DNA of 64,000 nucleotides from Streptomyces sp. GESEQ-35 (GCF_017948485.1 NZ_JAFFSX010000001.1:186001-250000); one strand, 5' to 3'. Counted from the stretch's first letter, positions 46,039 to 56,545 are shown. The notes: a model not told the origin generated them from the sequence alone. Numbers and translations: made by a program.

Positions 46039-47101
46039 AACCATGTCGAAGGCCGGCTGGGCAGCGGCCCTCGCGCTGCTGCTCGTCCTTCCGCTCTATC
46101 TCACCGCGCCGTGGCTGAAGGCCGGGCAGTTCATGATGGTGGGCGCGGTCGGCGCCATCGGGCTGACCCTGCTGAGCGGGCAGGCCGGTCAACTCTCCCT
46201 CGCCCACGCCTTCTTCGTCCTCGCAGGAGCCACCTCGTACACCGTCCTCGCGGGTCCGTCGACCGGCGACCTCGTCGGGCTCGGTTGGGATCCGCTGCTC
46301 GCGCTCATCGGCGCGGTCGTCATCACCGCAGCGCTGGGGTTGGCGTTCGCGCCCGTGGCGGGACGGCTGCGCGGGATCTATCTCGGTGTGGCCTCGCTCT
46401 CCCTCGTATTCCTCGGCCTCTATCTGGGCCAGGAGATCACTTCGTTCACCGGCGGTACGTCGACGGGCCGACCGCCCGCCGACTTCGAACTCTTCGGCTT
46501 CTCCTTCTCCGACGAGGGGGATCTGGCGATCGCGGGGGTGCCGCTCGGGGAGACCGAGCGGGTCTGGTACCTGTTCCTGGCCTTGGTCGTCCTCGCGTAC
46601 GTCTGTGCCCGCGGGGCCGTGACCGGACGGGTGGGGCGGGCCTGGCGGGCGGTGCGGGACAACGAGGCGTCGGCCGCGGCGATGGGCGTCGACGTGGGCC
46701 GCGCCAAGGCGGGCGCGTTCGCCGTGTCCTCGGCGTACGCCGGTCTCGCCGGCGTGATGACCGTTCTGTGGTTCGACATCCTCAAGCCGGACGAGAGCGA
46801 GTTCGGCACGTACGGGATCAATATCTCCATCGCGTATCTCGCGATGGCCATCATCGGCGGCCTCGGCTCGGTGCCGGGGGCGCTGGCCGGTGCCGTCCTG
46901 GTCAACGGCCTGCCGCAGATCCTCGCGCTGTACTCCGTGGATCTGGGCTGGTTCGCCGGCTCGGGAGAAGGCGCATTCACCCCGGTCCTTGTCGGTTCCT
47001 TCGTGTACGGCACGGCGATCGTCCTGCTCGTGCTGTTCGCACCGGGCGGACTGGCAGCGATCGGCCGAGGGCTCACACAGTCCATAAGGAGACGAGCATG
47101 A
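46031..47101 (+). CDS. Liv-type ABC permease (LivM-like)
   Basis: 356 residues from GTG 46031. Signature GAIGLTLLSGQAGQLSLAHA near residue 42, GRLRGIYLGVASLSLVFLGL, and AWRAVRDNEASAAAMGVDVG before the last helices. The second channel subunit, longer than LivH-like proteins by an extracytoplasmic loop (TGGTSTGRPPADFELFGF). It overlaps the binding-protein start by 4 bp. Confidence 0.92.
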   Translation: MSRTMSKAGWAAALALLLVLPLYLTAPWLKAGQFMMVGAVGAIGLTLLSGQAGQLSLAHAFFVLAGATSYTVLAGPSTGDLVGLGWDPLLALIGAVVITAALGLAFAPVAGRLRGIYLGVASLSLVFLGLYLGQEITSFTGGTSTGRPPADFELFGFSFSDEGDLAIAGVPLGETERVWYLFLALVVLAYVCARGAVTGRVGRAWRAVRDNEASAAAMGVDVGRAKAGAFAVSSAYAGLAGVMTVLWFDILKPDESEFGTYGINISIAYLAMAIIGGLGSVPGALAGAVLVNGLPQILALYSVDLGWFAGSGEGAFTPVLVGSFVYGTAIVLLVLFAPGGLAAIGRGLTQSIRRRA

Positions 47102-48345
47102 AACGGTTCGCGGCGTGCTGCGCCTTGCTGATCCTCGCCACCGCCTGCAGCACCAAGGCGGCGGACAACGAGAAGGGTTCGTCCGGGGCCGACGGGGTGA
47201 AGACCGGGGCCGGCGTGACGGACAAGACCATCACCCTCGGTGTGATGACCGACAAGACCGGGGTGTTCAAGAACCTCGCGACCGCCATCACCCGCGGCAA
47301 CGAGCTGTGGGTGAAGGACCTCAACGCCGCGGGCGGGGTCTGCGGCCGCCAGGTGGAGCTCGAGGTCGTGGACCACGGCTACAAGGCCGACACGGCGAAG
47401 ACCCTGTACCCGCAGCTGGAGCCGAAGGTGCTCGGCTTCCTTCAGCTCACCGGCTCGCCGATCGTGGCGGCCCTGGCCGGCGATGTGCAGTCCGACAAGG
47501 TCACCACCACGCCCGCCTCCTGGTCCTCCGAGCTGCTGAGCAATCCGTACGTCATGGTCGTCGGGACCACCTATGACATCGAGATGATCGACGGGCTGTC
47601 CTACCTTCAGAAGGAAGGCCTGATCAAGGACGGCGACACGGTCGGACACATCTATGTGGACGGCGAGTACGGCGCCAACGGACTGCGCGGCGCGCGCTAT
47701 TACGCGGAGCAGCACAACCTGAAGCTCCGGGATGTCAAGATCACCTCCACGGACACCGACCTGACGAACGTCGTGACCGGCCTCAAGGGCGACGGCGTCA
47801 AGGCGATCCTCCTCACCACCACGCCGGGCCAGACCGGATCGGCCCTCGCCGCCAACAGGGCGCTGGGTCTGAACGTGCCGGTGCTGTCCAACAACCCGGC
47901 CTTCGACCCGGTGCTGCACGAGGGTCCGGCCGCCAAGGCTCTGGACAAGTTGTACGTCGCGGCCAGCACCGTGCCGTACTCCTCCGACATCCCCAAGGCC
48001 AAGGAGATCGCCGGCGCGTACAAGGCGGCCGGGTACGCCGAGCCGCCCAACGCCGGTGTCCCGTACGGCTATGCGGTGGCCGAGGTGTGGGGCTCGATCC
48101 TTAAGAAGGCGTGCGACAACAAGGATCTGACGCGCGACGGCATCCTCAAGGCGATGCAGCAGACCACCTCCGCCGACACCGGCGATCTCGTGGCCACCCT
48201 TGACTACTCCAAGCCGGGCGCTCCGGCCACGCGTCAGGTCTACATCGCCCAGCCCGACGCCGACGCGGAGGGCGGACTCCGGTCCGTACAGCCGCTGTTC
48301 GAGGCGGACGAGGCGAAGACATACCGGGCCCCGCACGAGAAGTAG
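47098..48345 (+). CDS. Liv-type substrate-binding lipoprotein
   Basis: 415 residues from ATG 47098, AAGGAG nearby. Lipobox LLILATACST (lipid-anchored Cys near residue 16). Periplasmic-binding type I fold: ITLGVMTDKTGVFKNLATAI, LNAAGGVCGRQVELEVVDHG, FLQLTGSPIVAALAGDV and IYVDGEYGANGLRGARYYAE. These receptors bind amino acids or aromatic acids. Linkage to a PaaK-type ligase favours an aryl carboxylate, which is an inference. Last gene of the ABC operon, followed by a strong hairpin. Confidence 0.9.
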   Translation: MKRFAACCALLILATACSTKAADNEKGSSGADGVKTGAGVTDKTITLGVMTDKTGVFKNLATAITRGNELWVKDLNAAGGVCGRQVELEVVDHGYKADTAKTLYPQLEPKVLGFLQLTGSPIVAALAGDVQSDKVTTTPASWSSELLSNPYVMVVGTTYDIEMIDGLSYLQKEGLIKDGDTVGHIYVDGEYGANGLRGARYYAEQHNLKLRDVKITSTDTDLTNVVTGLKGDGVKAILLTTTPGQTGSALAANRALGLNVPVLSNNPAFDPVLHEGPAAKALDKLYVAASTVPYSSDIPKAKEIAGAYKAAGYAEPPNAGVPYGYAVAEVWGSILKKACDNKDLTRDGILKAMQQTTSADTGDLVATLDYSKPGAPATRQVYIAQPDADAEGGLRSVQPLFEADEAKTYRAPHEK

Positions 48346-48357
48346 CCACCTCTGCGC

Positions 48358-48390
48358 ACCGGCCGGCCCCCCCTCCCCGGGCCGGCCGGT
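48358..48390 (+). terminator. Strong hairpin after ABC operon
   Basis: A perfect 12-bp GC stem (ACCGGCCGGCCC, 48358-48369, with its complement at 48379-48390) and a 9-nt loop, 12 bp after the binding-protein stop. No T-tract follows, as is common in actinomycetes. Confidence 0.75.
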
Positions 48391-48430
48391 CGAGGACAAC
48401 CATGAGAACGCTCAGGAAGGCAGGTCGCGC

Positions 48431-50224
48431 GTGACGCAGACCAGCTCCAACGGCAGACACCGGCGGCCGCGCGCCGTTTCCGTCCTTGCGGGAGCTTCCT
48501 CGGCCCTGATCCTCGTGGCGGCAGGACAGACCGCGACGGCTTCTGCGCCGGCGAAGGCCTCAGTCTGGAGGCCGCCGGCAGCCACTTACGGCGCGAGCGA
48601 GCCGGTACCGATGACCGTCACCATGGACGACGGCGTGAAGATCGCCGTCGACGTCGCCTATCCGACGGATCCGAGCACCGGCAAGCGCGCGTCGGGCGAC
48701 TTCCCCGTGCTCCTTACGCAGAACCCGTACGGCAAGCAGCGCTCCGACCCCACCGACAGCGGCACCTATTTCGTGGAGCGGGGCTACATCTTCGTGGCGT
48801 CGGCGGTGCGTGGCACCGGTGACTCCGGTGGACAGGCCGACTGGTTCGGTGACCGACAGGGCAAGGACGGTGCCAACCTGGTGAAGTGGGCGGCCCGTTC
48901 GCTGGCGGACACCAACGGCAAGGTCGGCCTTGACGGCTGCTCGTATCTCGGGGTCAATCAGTGGTTCACTGCGGCGGCTGTGGGCAAGAACTCGCCCCTC
49001 AAGGCCATCGCGCCGTTCTGCACCGACTCGGACTTCTACAACGACCTCACGGCCAACGGCGGCATCCCCACCAACTTCGTCGCGTCCGTCGGGCGGGGCC
49101 TGCCGCGTGGACCCGAGGACGATCCGGCGACCGACCCGCTGTCCGTGACGATCGCCCAGCAGGCGAACGGCGGACCACGCGCGTACAACAACGCCTACTG
49201 GCAGGACCTGGACGTAGAAAAGCTCATGCCGCAGATCGTCCGCAACGGCATTCCGGCGCTCTCGCAGGCCGGTTGGTACGACCTCTTTCCCGGTGGCAAC
49301 CTCGGCACGTACACAGCTGCCCAAAATGCTTACTTCGACAGGCAGTTGACCGGTCCGATCGAGCGGTCCGATGCCGTCACCGGCCGTTACCAGGCGATCG
49401 TCGGACCGTGGACGCATGGCGAGCACGTCGACGAGCCCACGCTTCAGTCCATCCGTCTGAAGTGGTTCGAGACCTGGCTCAAGAACGCCCCCACCGGGAT
49501 GGCCGCCACCTCTACTCCGCTGCATCTCTTCGACAACGGCGCGACCAGGTGGGTCGACAGTGCCGCCTGGCCCCTGTCCATGGACGCTCGGACCTACTAC
49601 CTCGGAAACGGAGCGCTCACGGCCGGCAGACCCACGCGCGGCGGCAGCGACAACCTCTCCCGGGCGGAGGCGACCGCCGGCAACACCCTCACCTACAGCA
49701 CGGCCCCGCTCACGAAGCCGACCTTGCTGAACGGGCCTGCCGACGTCACCCTCTACGCCAGATCGACCACCCCGGAGACCCAGCTGTCGGCCACGCTGAG
49801 CATCGTCGCTCCGGACGGGACCGTCACCAAGCAGGCCGACGGCATCCTCCTGGGCAGCCGGCGCTCCCTCGACCGACGCGAGAGCTGGTACGGGAGCAAC
49901 GGGGCGCTCCTCAAGCCGAGCCACCCCTTCACTCAGGAGTCCCAACGACCGGTCGTGCCGGGGGCGACCACGCGCTACGACATCGCCCTGCTGCCGAGCC
50001 TCACCGAGATCCCGGCCGGGTACCGCATCCGGATCGCCCTCACCAGCCAGACACCGGCCGACTTCCACTACCCTGTCGCACCGACCCCGCAACAGCTCGC
50101 CGACCTCTCCGGCGGTGTCTACACCATCGAGCGGTCCCCGTGGGCCGCGTCCTTCATCAACCTGCCGCTGGACTCCCCACGCGTGGCACGTCCGAGCGCG
50201 CAGAGTTGGGGGCCGGCGTCCTGA
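48431..50224 (+). CDS. Secreted X-Pro dipeptidyl-peptidase/CocE-type hydrolase
   Basis: 597 residues from GTG 48431. A signal peptide is suggested by RHRRPRAVSVLAG then ASSALILVAAG with an ATASAPA cleavage region. CocE/NonD motifs: MTMDDGVKIAVDVAYP, QNPYGKQ, RGYIFVASAVRGTGDSGG, nucleophile Ser171 in GLDGCSYLG and catalytic His329 in GPWTHGEH. The C-terminal jelly-roll (PADVTLYARSTTPETQLSA) is also present. Likely an extracellular aminopeptidase or acyl esterase. The strong hairpin upstream separates it from the ABC operon. Confidence 0.88.
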   Translation: MTQTSSNGRHRRPRAVSVLAGASSALILVAAGQTATASAPAKASVWRPPAATYGASEPVPMTVTMDDGVKIAVDVAYPTDPSTGKRASGDFPVLLTQNPYGKQRSDPTDSGTYFVERGYIFVASAVRGTGDSGGQADWFGDRQGKDGANLVKWAARSLADTNGKVGLDGCSYLGVNQWFTAAAVGKNSPLKAIAPFCTDSDFYNDLTANGGIPTNFVASVGRGLPRGPEDDPATDPLSVTIAQQANGGPRAYNNAYWQDLDVEKLMPQIVRNGIPALSQAGWYDLFPGGNLGTYTAAQNAYFDRQLTGPIERSDAVTGRYQAIVGPWTHGEHVDEPTLQSIRLKWFETWLKNAPTGMAATSTPLHLFDNGATRWVDSAAWPLSMDARTYYLGNGALTAGRPTRGGSDNLSRAEATAGNTLTYSTAPLTKPTLLNGPADVTLYARSTTPETQLSATLSIVAPDGTVTKQADGILLGSRRSLDRRESWYGSNGALLKPSHPFTQESQRPVVPGATTRYDIALLPSLTEIPAGYRIRIALTSQTPADFHYPVAPTPQQLADLSGGVYTIERSPWAASFINLPLDSPRVARPSAQSWGPAS

Positions 50225-50239
50225 GCGACCTCCCTGTGC

Positions 50240-50270
50240 ACCGGCCGGTCCTTCCACGGGGCCGGTCGGT
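50240..50270 (+). terminator. Hairpin after CocE-type gene
   Basis: ACCGGCCGGTCC pairs with GGGCCGGTCGGT across a short loop, with one G-T pair, starting 16 bp after the hydrolase stop. A plausible terminator for the plus-strand gene and for the convergent gene at 50406. Confidence 0.6.
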
Positions 50271-50405
50271 CGCGCGTCTCAGAGGGCGTTCTCCAACAGT
50301 TCCTCCCCGGGCATCAACGAGGCGGAGGCGCTCGGCCCGGCCGACCGTGAGGCACTCGCGGTCGGCCGGGACGCGGCAAGCCACAGGCCCGGACGGAACC
50401 TGGAC

Positions 50406-50786
50406 TCAGAGTTCCTGGAGGTACACCTTCACGGCATTGCTCGAGTCGTTGTACGACTTCGCGGTGAAATCGAATTCCTGGGTCTCCCCCTTGGGGCAGG
50501 CCTTCTTGCTGTACTGCTTGGAGCCGTCGTTGTAGACCGCGTAGACGCGGGCGCACTCGCCGTCGGATTCCGTGTCGGTGACGTTGCCGAAGACGTCGAC
50601 CTTGCCGCCAGAGCAGCTGATGGTCCAGTCACCGTCGGCTCCGCTGGTTTCCGCATGATGCTCGGAGTCACACTTGGCGAGCACGCCCACCGGCTGTGCG
50701 CCCGCCGATCCGGTGGACAGCATCAGCCCGCCCGCGAGAGCGGCCGTCGCCGCACAAGCGGCCATCATGGTACGGATCTTGGACAT
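50406..50786 (-). CDS. Small secreted protein with four cysteines
   Basis: 126 residues from ATG 50786 (GGGAGGA upstream; a longer frame to 51431 has no similarity). Signal peptide MSKIRTMMAACAATAALAGG with a SAGAQP cleavage region. The mature part of about 95 residues has four Cys (VLAKCDS, TISCSGG, GECARV, ACPKGE), probably two disulfides, and a beta-rich pattern (GKVDVFGNVTD, ARVYAVYNDG, AVKVYLQEL). Such proteins are common and uncharacterised in streptomycetes. It stands alone. Confidence 0.75.
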   Translation of the reverse strand: MSKIRTMMAACAATAALAGGLMLSTGSAGAQPVGVLAKCDSEHHAETSGADGDWTISCSGGKVDVFGNVTDTESDGECARVYAVYNDGSKQYSKKACPKGETQEFDFTAKSYNDSSNAVKVYLQEL

Positions 50787-50929
50787 GGGTTCCTCCCGTT
50801 GGTGCCGTGCAGTGTGTTGTCCAGGCAACTCGTTGCCTGGACACTCATCGTCCGGTGACAGCACGCGTCCGGAAACCTCGAAAGTTGCAGGGTGCCCGGC
50901 GTTGACCGGATGCAGGGCGAGGTACGGGG

Positions 50930-51240
50930 ATCGCCGACGAGGGCGTCGGTTGTTGGACTGCTGGAACAACACGAGTTGGCGACGCGCCGTCGAGTCGACG
51001 GGCTGCGTGAGGAGGCCGACCGTGTCCAGGCCGAGTTGGCCGCGGCCAAGCCGGAGTGGCAGGAGTGGGCGATCGCCCGCAGGCGGGTCGAGGCGGTGCT
51101 GGCTTCGGACGATGGCAACACCGCCGAAGCGGAGGTCACCGAGGCTCCCGTCCAGGCCAGCCCGGGTGAAGGCCCTGCGGCCGAAGGCGAAACGCCTGGT
51201 CGCCTGTGGCCGCCCGCTCCTGGGAGGGGTCATTCGGCCC
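50930..51240 (+). pseudogene. Degenerate coiled-coil hypothetical protein
   Basis: VVGLLEQHELATRRRVDGLR and LREEADRVQAELAAAKPEW form a coiled coil. A +1 shift later gives VKALRPKAKRLVACGRPLL, which resembles the VEGLRSKAKRLVARGWL C-terminal segment of the same Streptomyces hypothetical family. The middle region is deleted. The function of the family is unknown to me; copies often lie near transposons. Confidence 0.45.
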
Positions 51241-51283
51241 CAGCGCGTGGCGGTGCCCCGGCGCCGCGCACGTCGCAGGCCGT

Positions 51284-51315
51284 CCCGGTGTTGCGCGGGC
51301 TTGAGCAACACCGGG
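51284..51315 (-). terminator. Hairpin after WD40-like lipoprotein gene
   Basis: CCCGGTGTTGC (51284-51294) pairs perfectly with GCAACACCGGG (51305-51315), an 11-bp stem with a 10-nt loop, 10 bp beyond the minus-strand stop at 51325. Confidence 0.75.
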
Positions 51316-51324
51316 CAGAGCGGT

Positions 51325-52530
51325 CTATGCCGGATCGGGCAGCCAGGCCAGCACTGCGCTGAAGTGCGGTATCGCGTCGGTTCCGAGGGTGGCCGAGCCG
51401 CCGGTGCCGAGGTCGTACACGCGGCCGTCACCGGTCACGAAAGTGTCGGTGTCCCGCTCCGGGCTCCAGGCGTAGCCGTCAAGGAAGGCGTACTCGCTCA
51501 CGTTCCTGACGAGCGGGCGGGTATCGACGCGACGCCCGGCGGTATCGACTGAGAAGACCGCCTCGTTGCCGCTGATGACCGGGCGGCAGCTGCCGGGGAT
51601 GAAGGTGACGGTCCAGGGACTGAGTTCCGGGAAGCCGGTGTCGATGGCGCGCGCGGGCGGCATGGTGCCGTCCCGTACGGCGAGGGCCGCCTCGTCCAGC
51701 CTGTCCAGGACGTAGAGGGTCTTCGGCGGGGCGGTTCGTGACCAGGTCTTTTCGTTCGCCGTGATGACCCGGTTGCCGCAGGCCGCGACGAGCGTCCACC
51801 TGCCGGCCGAGTCCACGAGCCGGGGAGCCCGGCCGTCGCGGAGTACCGCGAGTGTGGTGGTGTCGGCATCGATGGTCTGCGGCGTGCCCTTGATAAAGGA
51901 GGGAAAGGAGGTCAGCCGGTCGTAGACGAGCCGGTGCGCGTCCAGCCAGTCGGGGCAGGTCACCCGGCCCTTGGCGGTGTGTTTGTCCGTGCCGTCGGTG
52001 TATCGGTTGGTACGGGAGCGGTCGACGGTGGTGACATGGCCATCGACGTCGACGAGGTCGAGGCCCCCGTTGAGGGCGGTGGCAACGCGGCGGCTGTCGG
52101 GCGACCACCGCACGCAGTCGTTCGTGTCTTTGCTGGGGATCACGCGCTCCCGGCCGTTGGCCAGGTCCCGCAGGACGAGCGACTTGGTCTTGGTGTACGC
52201 CAGCCACTTGCCATCCGGAGAGACGGCCGCGCCGCCCGCCCTGGCGGGGCTGGCCAGTCGGGTCGTCTTCGGCCCGGCGCCGGGACCGACATCGAACTGC
52301 CACACCGAGTAGTCCGTGCGCGGCCATGCTCCGGCGTCCGGAGCACTGGTCTCGGTGGAGGACAGCACGATGAACCGGCCCCGGACGGAGGGCGGAGGCG
52401 GTTCGGATGCGGCCGAGGAGGACGGGGACGATGCGGGATCCGAGCCGTCCGAGCCGGAGCAGGCAGCGACAGCCAAACCGAACACCGCACCCGCCAGCAG
52501 GTGCCGTCGTATGCGTCGTGCACGCTTCAA
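51325..52530 (-). CDS. WD40/TolB-like beta-propeller lipoprotein
   Basis: 401 residues from TTG 52530, preceded by a G-rich stretch GGGGGTGGGGAG. Arg-rich start, then AGAVFGLAVAACSGS, a lipobox with Cys near residue 24, and a Ser/Pro linker. The body has propeller-type repeats: GGAAVSPDGKWLAYTKT, DCVRWSPDSRRVATALNGG, RVTCPDWLDAHRLVYDR and YAWSPERDTDTFVTGDG. An exported lipid-anchored propeller of unknown partner. It is divergent from the LppU-like lipoprotein gene. Confidence 0.75.
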   Translation of the reverse strand: MKRARRIRRHLLAGAVFGLAVAACSGSDGSDPASSPSSSAASEPPPPSVRGRFIVLSSTETSAPDAGAWPRTDYSVWQFDVGPGAGPKTTRLASPARAGGAAVSPDGKWLAYTKTKSLVLRDLANGRERVIPSKDTNDCVRWSPDSRRVATALNGGLDLVDVDGHVTTVDRSRTNRYTDGTDKHTAKGRVTCPDWLDAHRLVYDRLTSFPSFIKGTPQTIDADTTTLAVLRDGRAPRLVDSAGRWTLVAACGNRVITANEKTWSRTAPPKTLYVLDRLDEAALAVRDGTMPPARAIDTGFPELSPWTVTFIPGSCRPVISGNEAVFSVDTAGRRVDTRPLVRNVSEYAFLDGYAWSPERDTDTFVTGDGRVYDLGTGGSATLGTDAIPHFSAVLAWLPDPA

Positions 52531-52634
52531 CTCCCCACCCCCGCACCGATGTTACGCCCATCAAGGCCCTCTTCCCACGCGGGCAGTTGAGACGTACGCT
52601 CCCACCGAGCCAGCTGCTCACCTGGGGGGTGGCC

Positions 52635-53090
52635 ATGCGTTCGACTGCCGCGAAAGGCATCGCCGTCGCGTGTGCGGCCGTACTTCTCACGGGCTGTGTA
52701 TCGGCCGGCATCGAGATCGAAACAGGAAGGTCCGATCCCGACCCCGACTCTCACCCCTCGTTCGCCTCTTCGTCCGCGACCACATCCACCCCCGCCGAGG
52801 AATACTTCGGCCCCGGCGACTGCGCCACCCCGGATCCCGTCAGCGGCGAGGGCATCTACCGCGAGGTGGCCTGCGACGACCCGTCTGCCACTGCAGAAGT
52901 ACTGGAGCCCATCGACACCGGGACCGGCCTGGGCCTCACGACCCCGTCCGACTGCCCGGAGAGCACCGACTTCATCCTCGACCTCGCGCAGAACCTGGCC
53001 GGCGTCGGCGCGACGGCCACCGACGAGGTCATGCCCTCCCTCTTTGCCTGCATGCGCAACCTCACCTCCTCCAGCGACGCCCCTTCCTGA
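52635..53090 (+). CDS. LppU-like small lipoprotein
   Basis: 151 residues from ATG 52635, with GGGGGG 6 nt upstream. The signal STAAKGIAVACAAVLLTGC ends in a lipobox Cys near residue 20, followed by a Ser/Asp/Pro linker. The folded part resembles LppU/SCO3897-type proteins: FGPGDCATPDPVSGEGIYRE, VACDDPSATAEVLE, DCPESTDFILDL and LFACMRNL, with four Cys. Function unknown. Two hairpins follow. Confidence 0.7.
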   Translation: MRSTAAKGIAVACAAVLLTGCVSAGIEIETGRSDPDPDSHPSFASSSATTSTPAEEYFGPGDCATPDPVSGEGIYREVACDDPSATAEVLEPIDTGTGLGLTTPSDCPESTDFILDLAQNLAGVGATATDEVMPSLFACMRNLTSSSDAPS

Positions 53091-53113
53091 TGGGCCACGA
53101 CAAACCCCGCCCA

Positions 53114-53160
53114 GGTGCCCCTCGGGCACCCCGTCGCCTCGCAACGGCCCGTCAGGGCCG
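53114..53160 (+). terminator. Tandem hairpins after LppU-like gene
   Basis: GGTGCCC-CTC-GGGCACC (53114-53130) and CGGCCC-GTCA-GGGCCG (53145-53160), both perfect stems, begin 24 bp after the stop. Confidence 0.7.
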
Positions 53161-53329
53161 AGCCGGACCACCACCTTGGCCGTCCCGGCTGCTTCCGAGC
53201 CGCGTGAACTCGAACCACGCGCCCGCCGAGCCTCGGAGAGACCTCGACGACGGACGTCACCGAGCTGTCACGGCCGGGCGCGATGGGGCCGCCCAGCCTC
53301 GGTAGGGCTGTCGAGCCGACCCGGGGAGC

Positions 53330-53590
53330 TGGGGCGCTGGCCCGGCTGCGCTCCCTTCTGCGCGAGTACTACCCCGCTGCCCTCGACGCCTTCGCCACAT
53401 GGACCAACGGCCTGTGCCGCCCGGAGGCACGCGAACTCATCAAGGCCGCACAGACCCCTTCCCGGGCCGCTCGGCATACACCCAGCCCCAGGCCGCGCTC
53501 AGGCGAGCCGGCCGCAAGCGTGGCATTCCGGGAGCAGTGACGGCGCAAGAGCTCCGCAGGGCCGCCGCCTTCACGGCGTCCGGCCCTTCC
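53330..53590 (+). pseudogene. IS110-like transposase fragment
   Basis: LARLRSLLREYYPAALDAFA, then RELIKAAQTPSRAARHT, and after a shift ALRRAGRKRGI. These are consecutive segments from the middle of IS110-family (DEDD) transposases. The catalytic N-terminal domain and the C-terminal serine domain are absent. Confidence 0.55.
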
Positions 53591-53741
53591 AGCCGTACGA
53601 CGTCAAGCGCCTCCCCCACCGCGCCCATCGCTGAGTCGCATTCCCTCCTGCGCGGCGACTCCTCCGCGGTGCCGATCGCGCCCTGCCAGGCCGTCAACCC
53701 CTGTTGGGCGCTGTCGGTGGGGCTCAGGTACGTGACGCCGC

Positions 53742-53927
53742 TCAGCGCACCGCCCACTGGTTCGCGAGCGTCTGTTCGGTGAGGGTGCGGCGGGCGACGT
53801 CGAGCTGGGCCGTGGCCTGGAGCTGTCCCACGTCCCATGCGGCGGCGGAGAACGTGAACACCCCCGTCAGCGCGCCGCCGATCGCAGCCCCGGCGGCGAT
53901 CAGCGCCGTCACCACGGCATCGTCCAC
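53742..53927 (-). CDS. Small single-helix protein, likely truncated
   Basis: 61 residues from GTG 53927, one base after the phosphoglucomutase stop. VVTALIAAGAAIGGALTGVF is a Gly/Ala-rich membrane helix, followed by an amphipathic segment (VGQLQATAQLDVARRTLTEQ). Similar starts occur in longer Streptomyces membrane-anchored proteins of about 150-200 residues, so this copy is probably cut short, perhaps by the event that left the IS110 fragment. Function unknown. Confidence 0.5.
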   Translation of the reverse strand: MDDAVVTALIAAGAAIGGALTGVFTFSAAAWDVGQLQATAQLDVARRTLTEQTLANQWAVR

Positions 53928-53928
53928 G

Positions 53929-55569
<1,641 letters not shown>

Positions 55570-55821
55570 TTCCCCACTCCTCCGCCAGCGTCGACCATTG
55601 GGTACGGCCCTCATTCTCCCCCGCCCGGCCCGCCAAGACGCGCACCGGGCGGCCGCTGTGGTACGCGTCCGGCGGGTGCGACGGTGCAGGTCGACGGGTG
55701 AAGGGGCTTCGATGTGAGGCACCAGAACCAACGGCCGCCCGCCGCGCGGCCGCTGGACGTGGGCGGCAGCACCGGGCGGCCCACTGCGGCTGCGCATCAA
55801 GCGTGATCGTGGGTACGGCCG

Positions 55822-56163
55822 TCAGAGATCGACTGGCGATGCATCGTCGCCAATCCTCAGGTGTACCCGCGTCAGCAGGCGCTCCTCCAGAACGGACGCG
55901 TAGATGGCGGCTCGGGTGTCAGCGGGGTGGTTCGGCGGCCAGATCCCGCGGCGGAAGACGCAGCGGTGACCGCGGAAGAGCACCACGGTCGTGGCGGCGA
56001 CAACCACGTCGTCGCCCGTGGTGTCGGGTACGACGTCGCAGGTGAGCGACTCGAGTACGCTGCCCCGTCGTTCGCACAGATCTTGCACGGCCCGTAGGGC
56101 GGACCGCAGGAACACGTCCGAGTATTCCTGCGGTCCGCCCCAAGCGGCGGTGTCGTCAGTCAT
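55822..56163 (-). CDS. Conserved hypothetical protein
   Basis: 113 residues from ATG 56163; the frame upstream is the fragment of another gene. Acidic, no signal or membrane segment. Visible features: EYSDVFLRSALRAVQDLCER helix, ESLTCDVVPDTTGDDVVVAA, VVLFRGHRCVFRRGIWPPNH and a C-terminal LLTRVHLRIGDD strand. It has the look of a small alpha/beta actinomycete protein; I recognise no function. It overlaps the choice-of-anchor fragment stop by 8 bp. Confidence 0.55.
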   Translation of the reverse strand: MTDDTAAWGGPQEYSDVFLRSALRAVQDLCERRGSVLESLTCDVVPDTTGDDVVVAATTVVLFRGHRCVFRRGIWPPNHPADTRAAIYASVLEERLLTRVHLRIGDDASPVDL

Positions 56164-56545
56164 CGCAGTTGTGCATCGCGCTGTCCGTCGGGGCCAGGAC
56201 GACCTCACCGCCGCCGGCGGGCAGGACGAGATGGATGCCGTTGACCTTGAGGCCGGAGTCGGCGCCGGTCGAGGGCAGTTGTTCGTTCACGATGAGCCGG
56301 CCACCTCCGCCGAGCGGGATCTCGGAATTCGGATCACCCGACACGGTAACCGGAACCCCCGCGATTCTCAGGGTGAGTGTGGTCCTGCCCGTGGCCTTGG
56401 CGCACTCGCTGCTGGAGGTCGCGGTGAGCCCTGACACCTCGATGAGCGGCACGCCGGGCAGCCCGATGCGTGCCTGCGCCACGGCCGAGCACGGGGTGTC
56501 GGTCGTGGTCGCGTCCGCCGTGCGGATGGTTCCGGTGTCGGGCCA
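56156..56545 (-). pseudogene. Choice-of-anchor P protein, C-terminal fragment
   Basis: The minus frame gives SWPDTGTIRTADATTTDTPC, ATSSSECAKATGRTTLTLRI, GGRLIVNEQLPSTGADSGLK and VNGIHLVLPAGGGEVVLA, ending SAMHNCDD. This is the C-terminal half of the secreted choice-of-anchor P family. No signal peptide or start is present; upstream it runs into unrelated sequence joined to a hydratase fragment. Confidence 0.55.

Noticed and set aside
46420..48399. 659-residue minus-strand frame opposite LivM and the binding protein
   Set aside because: Shadow ORF, typical of high-GC DNA; the plus strand is a complete ABC operon.
48560..50257. 565-residue minus-strand frame opposite the CocE-type gene
   Set aside because: Shadow; no motif and opposite to an enzyme with its catalytic Ser and His in place.
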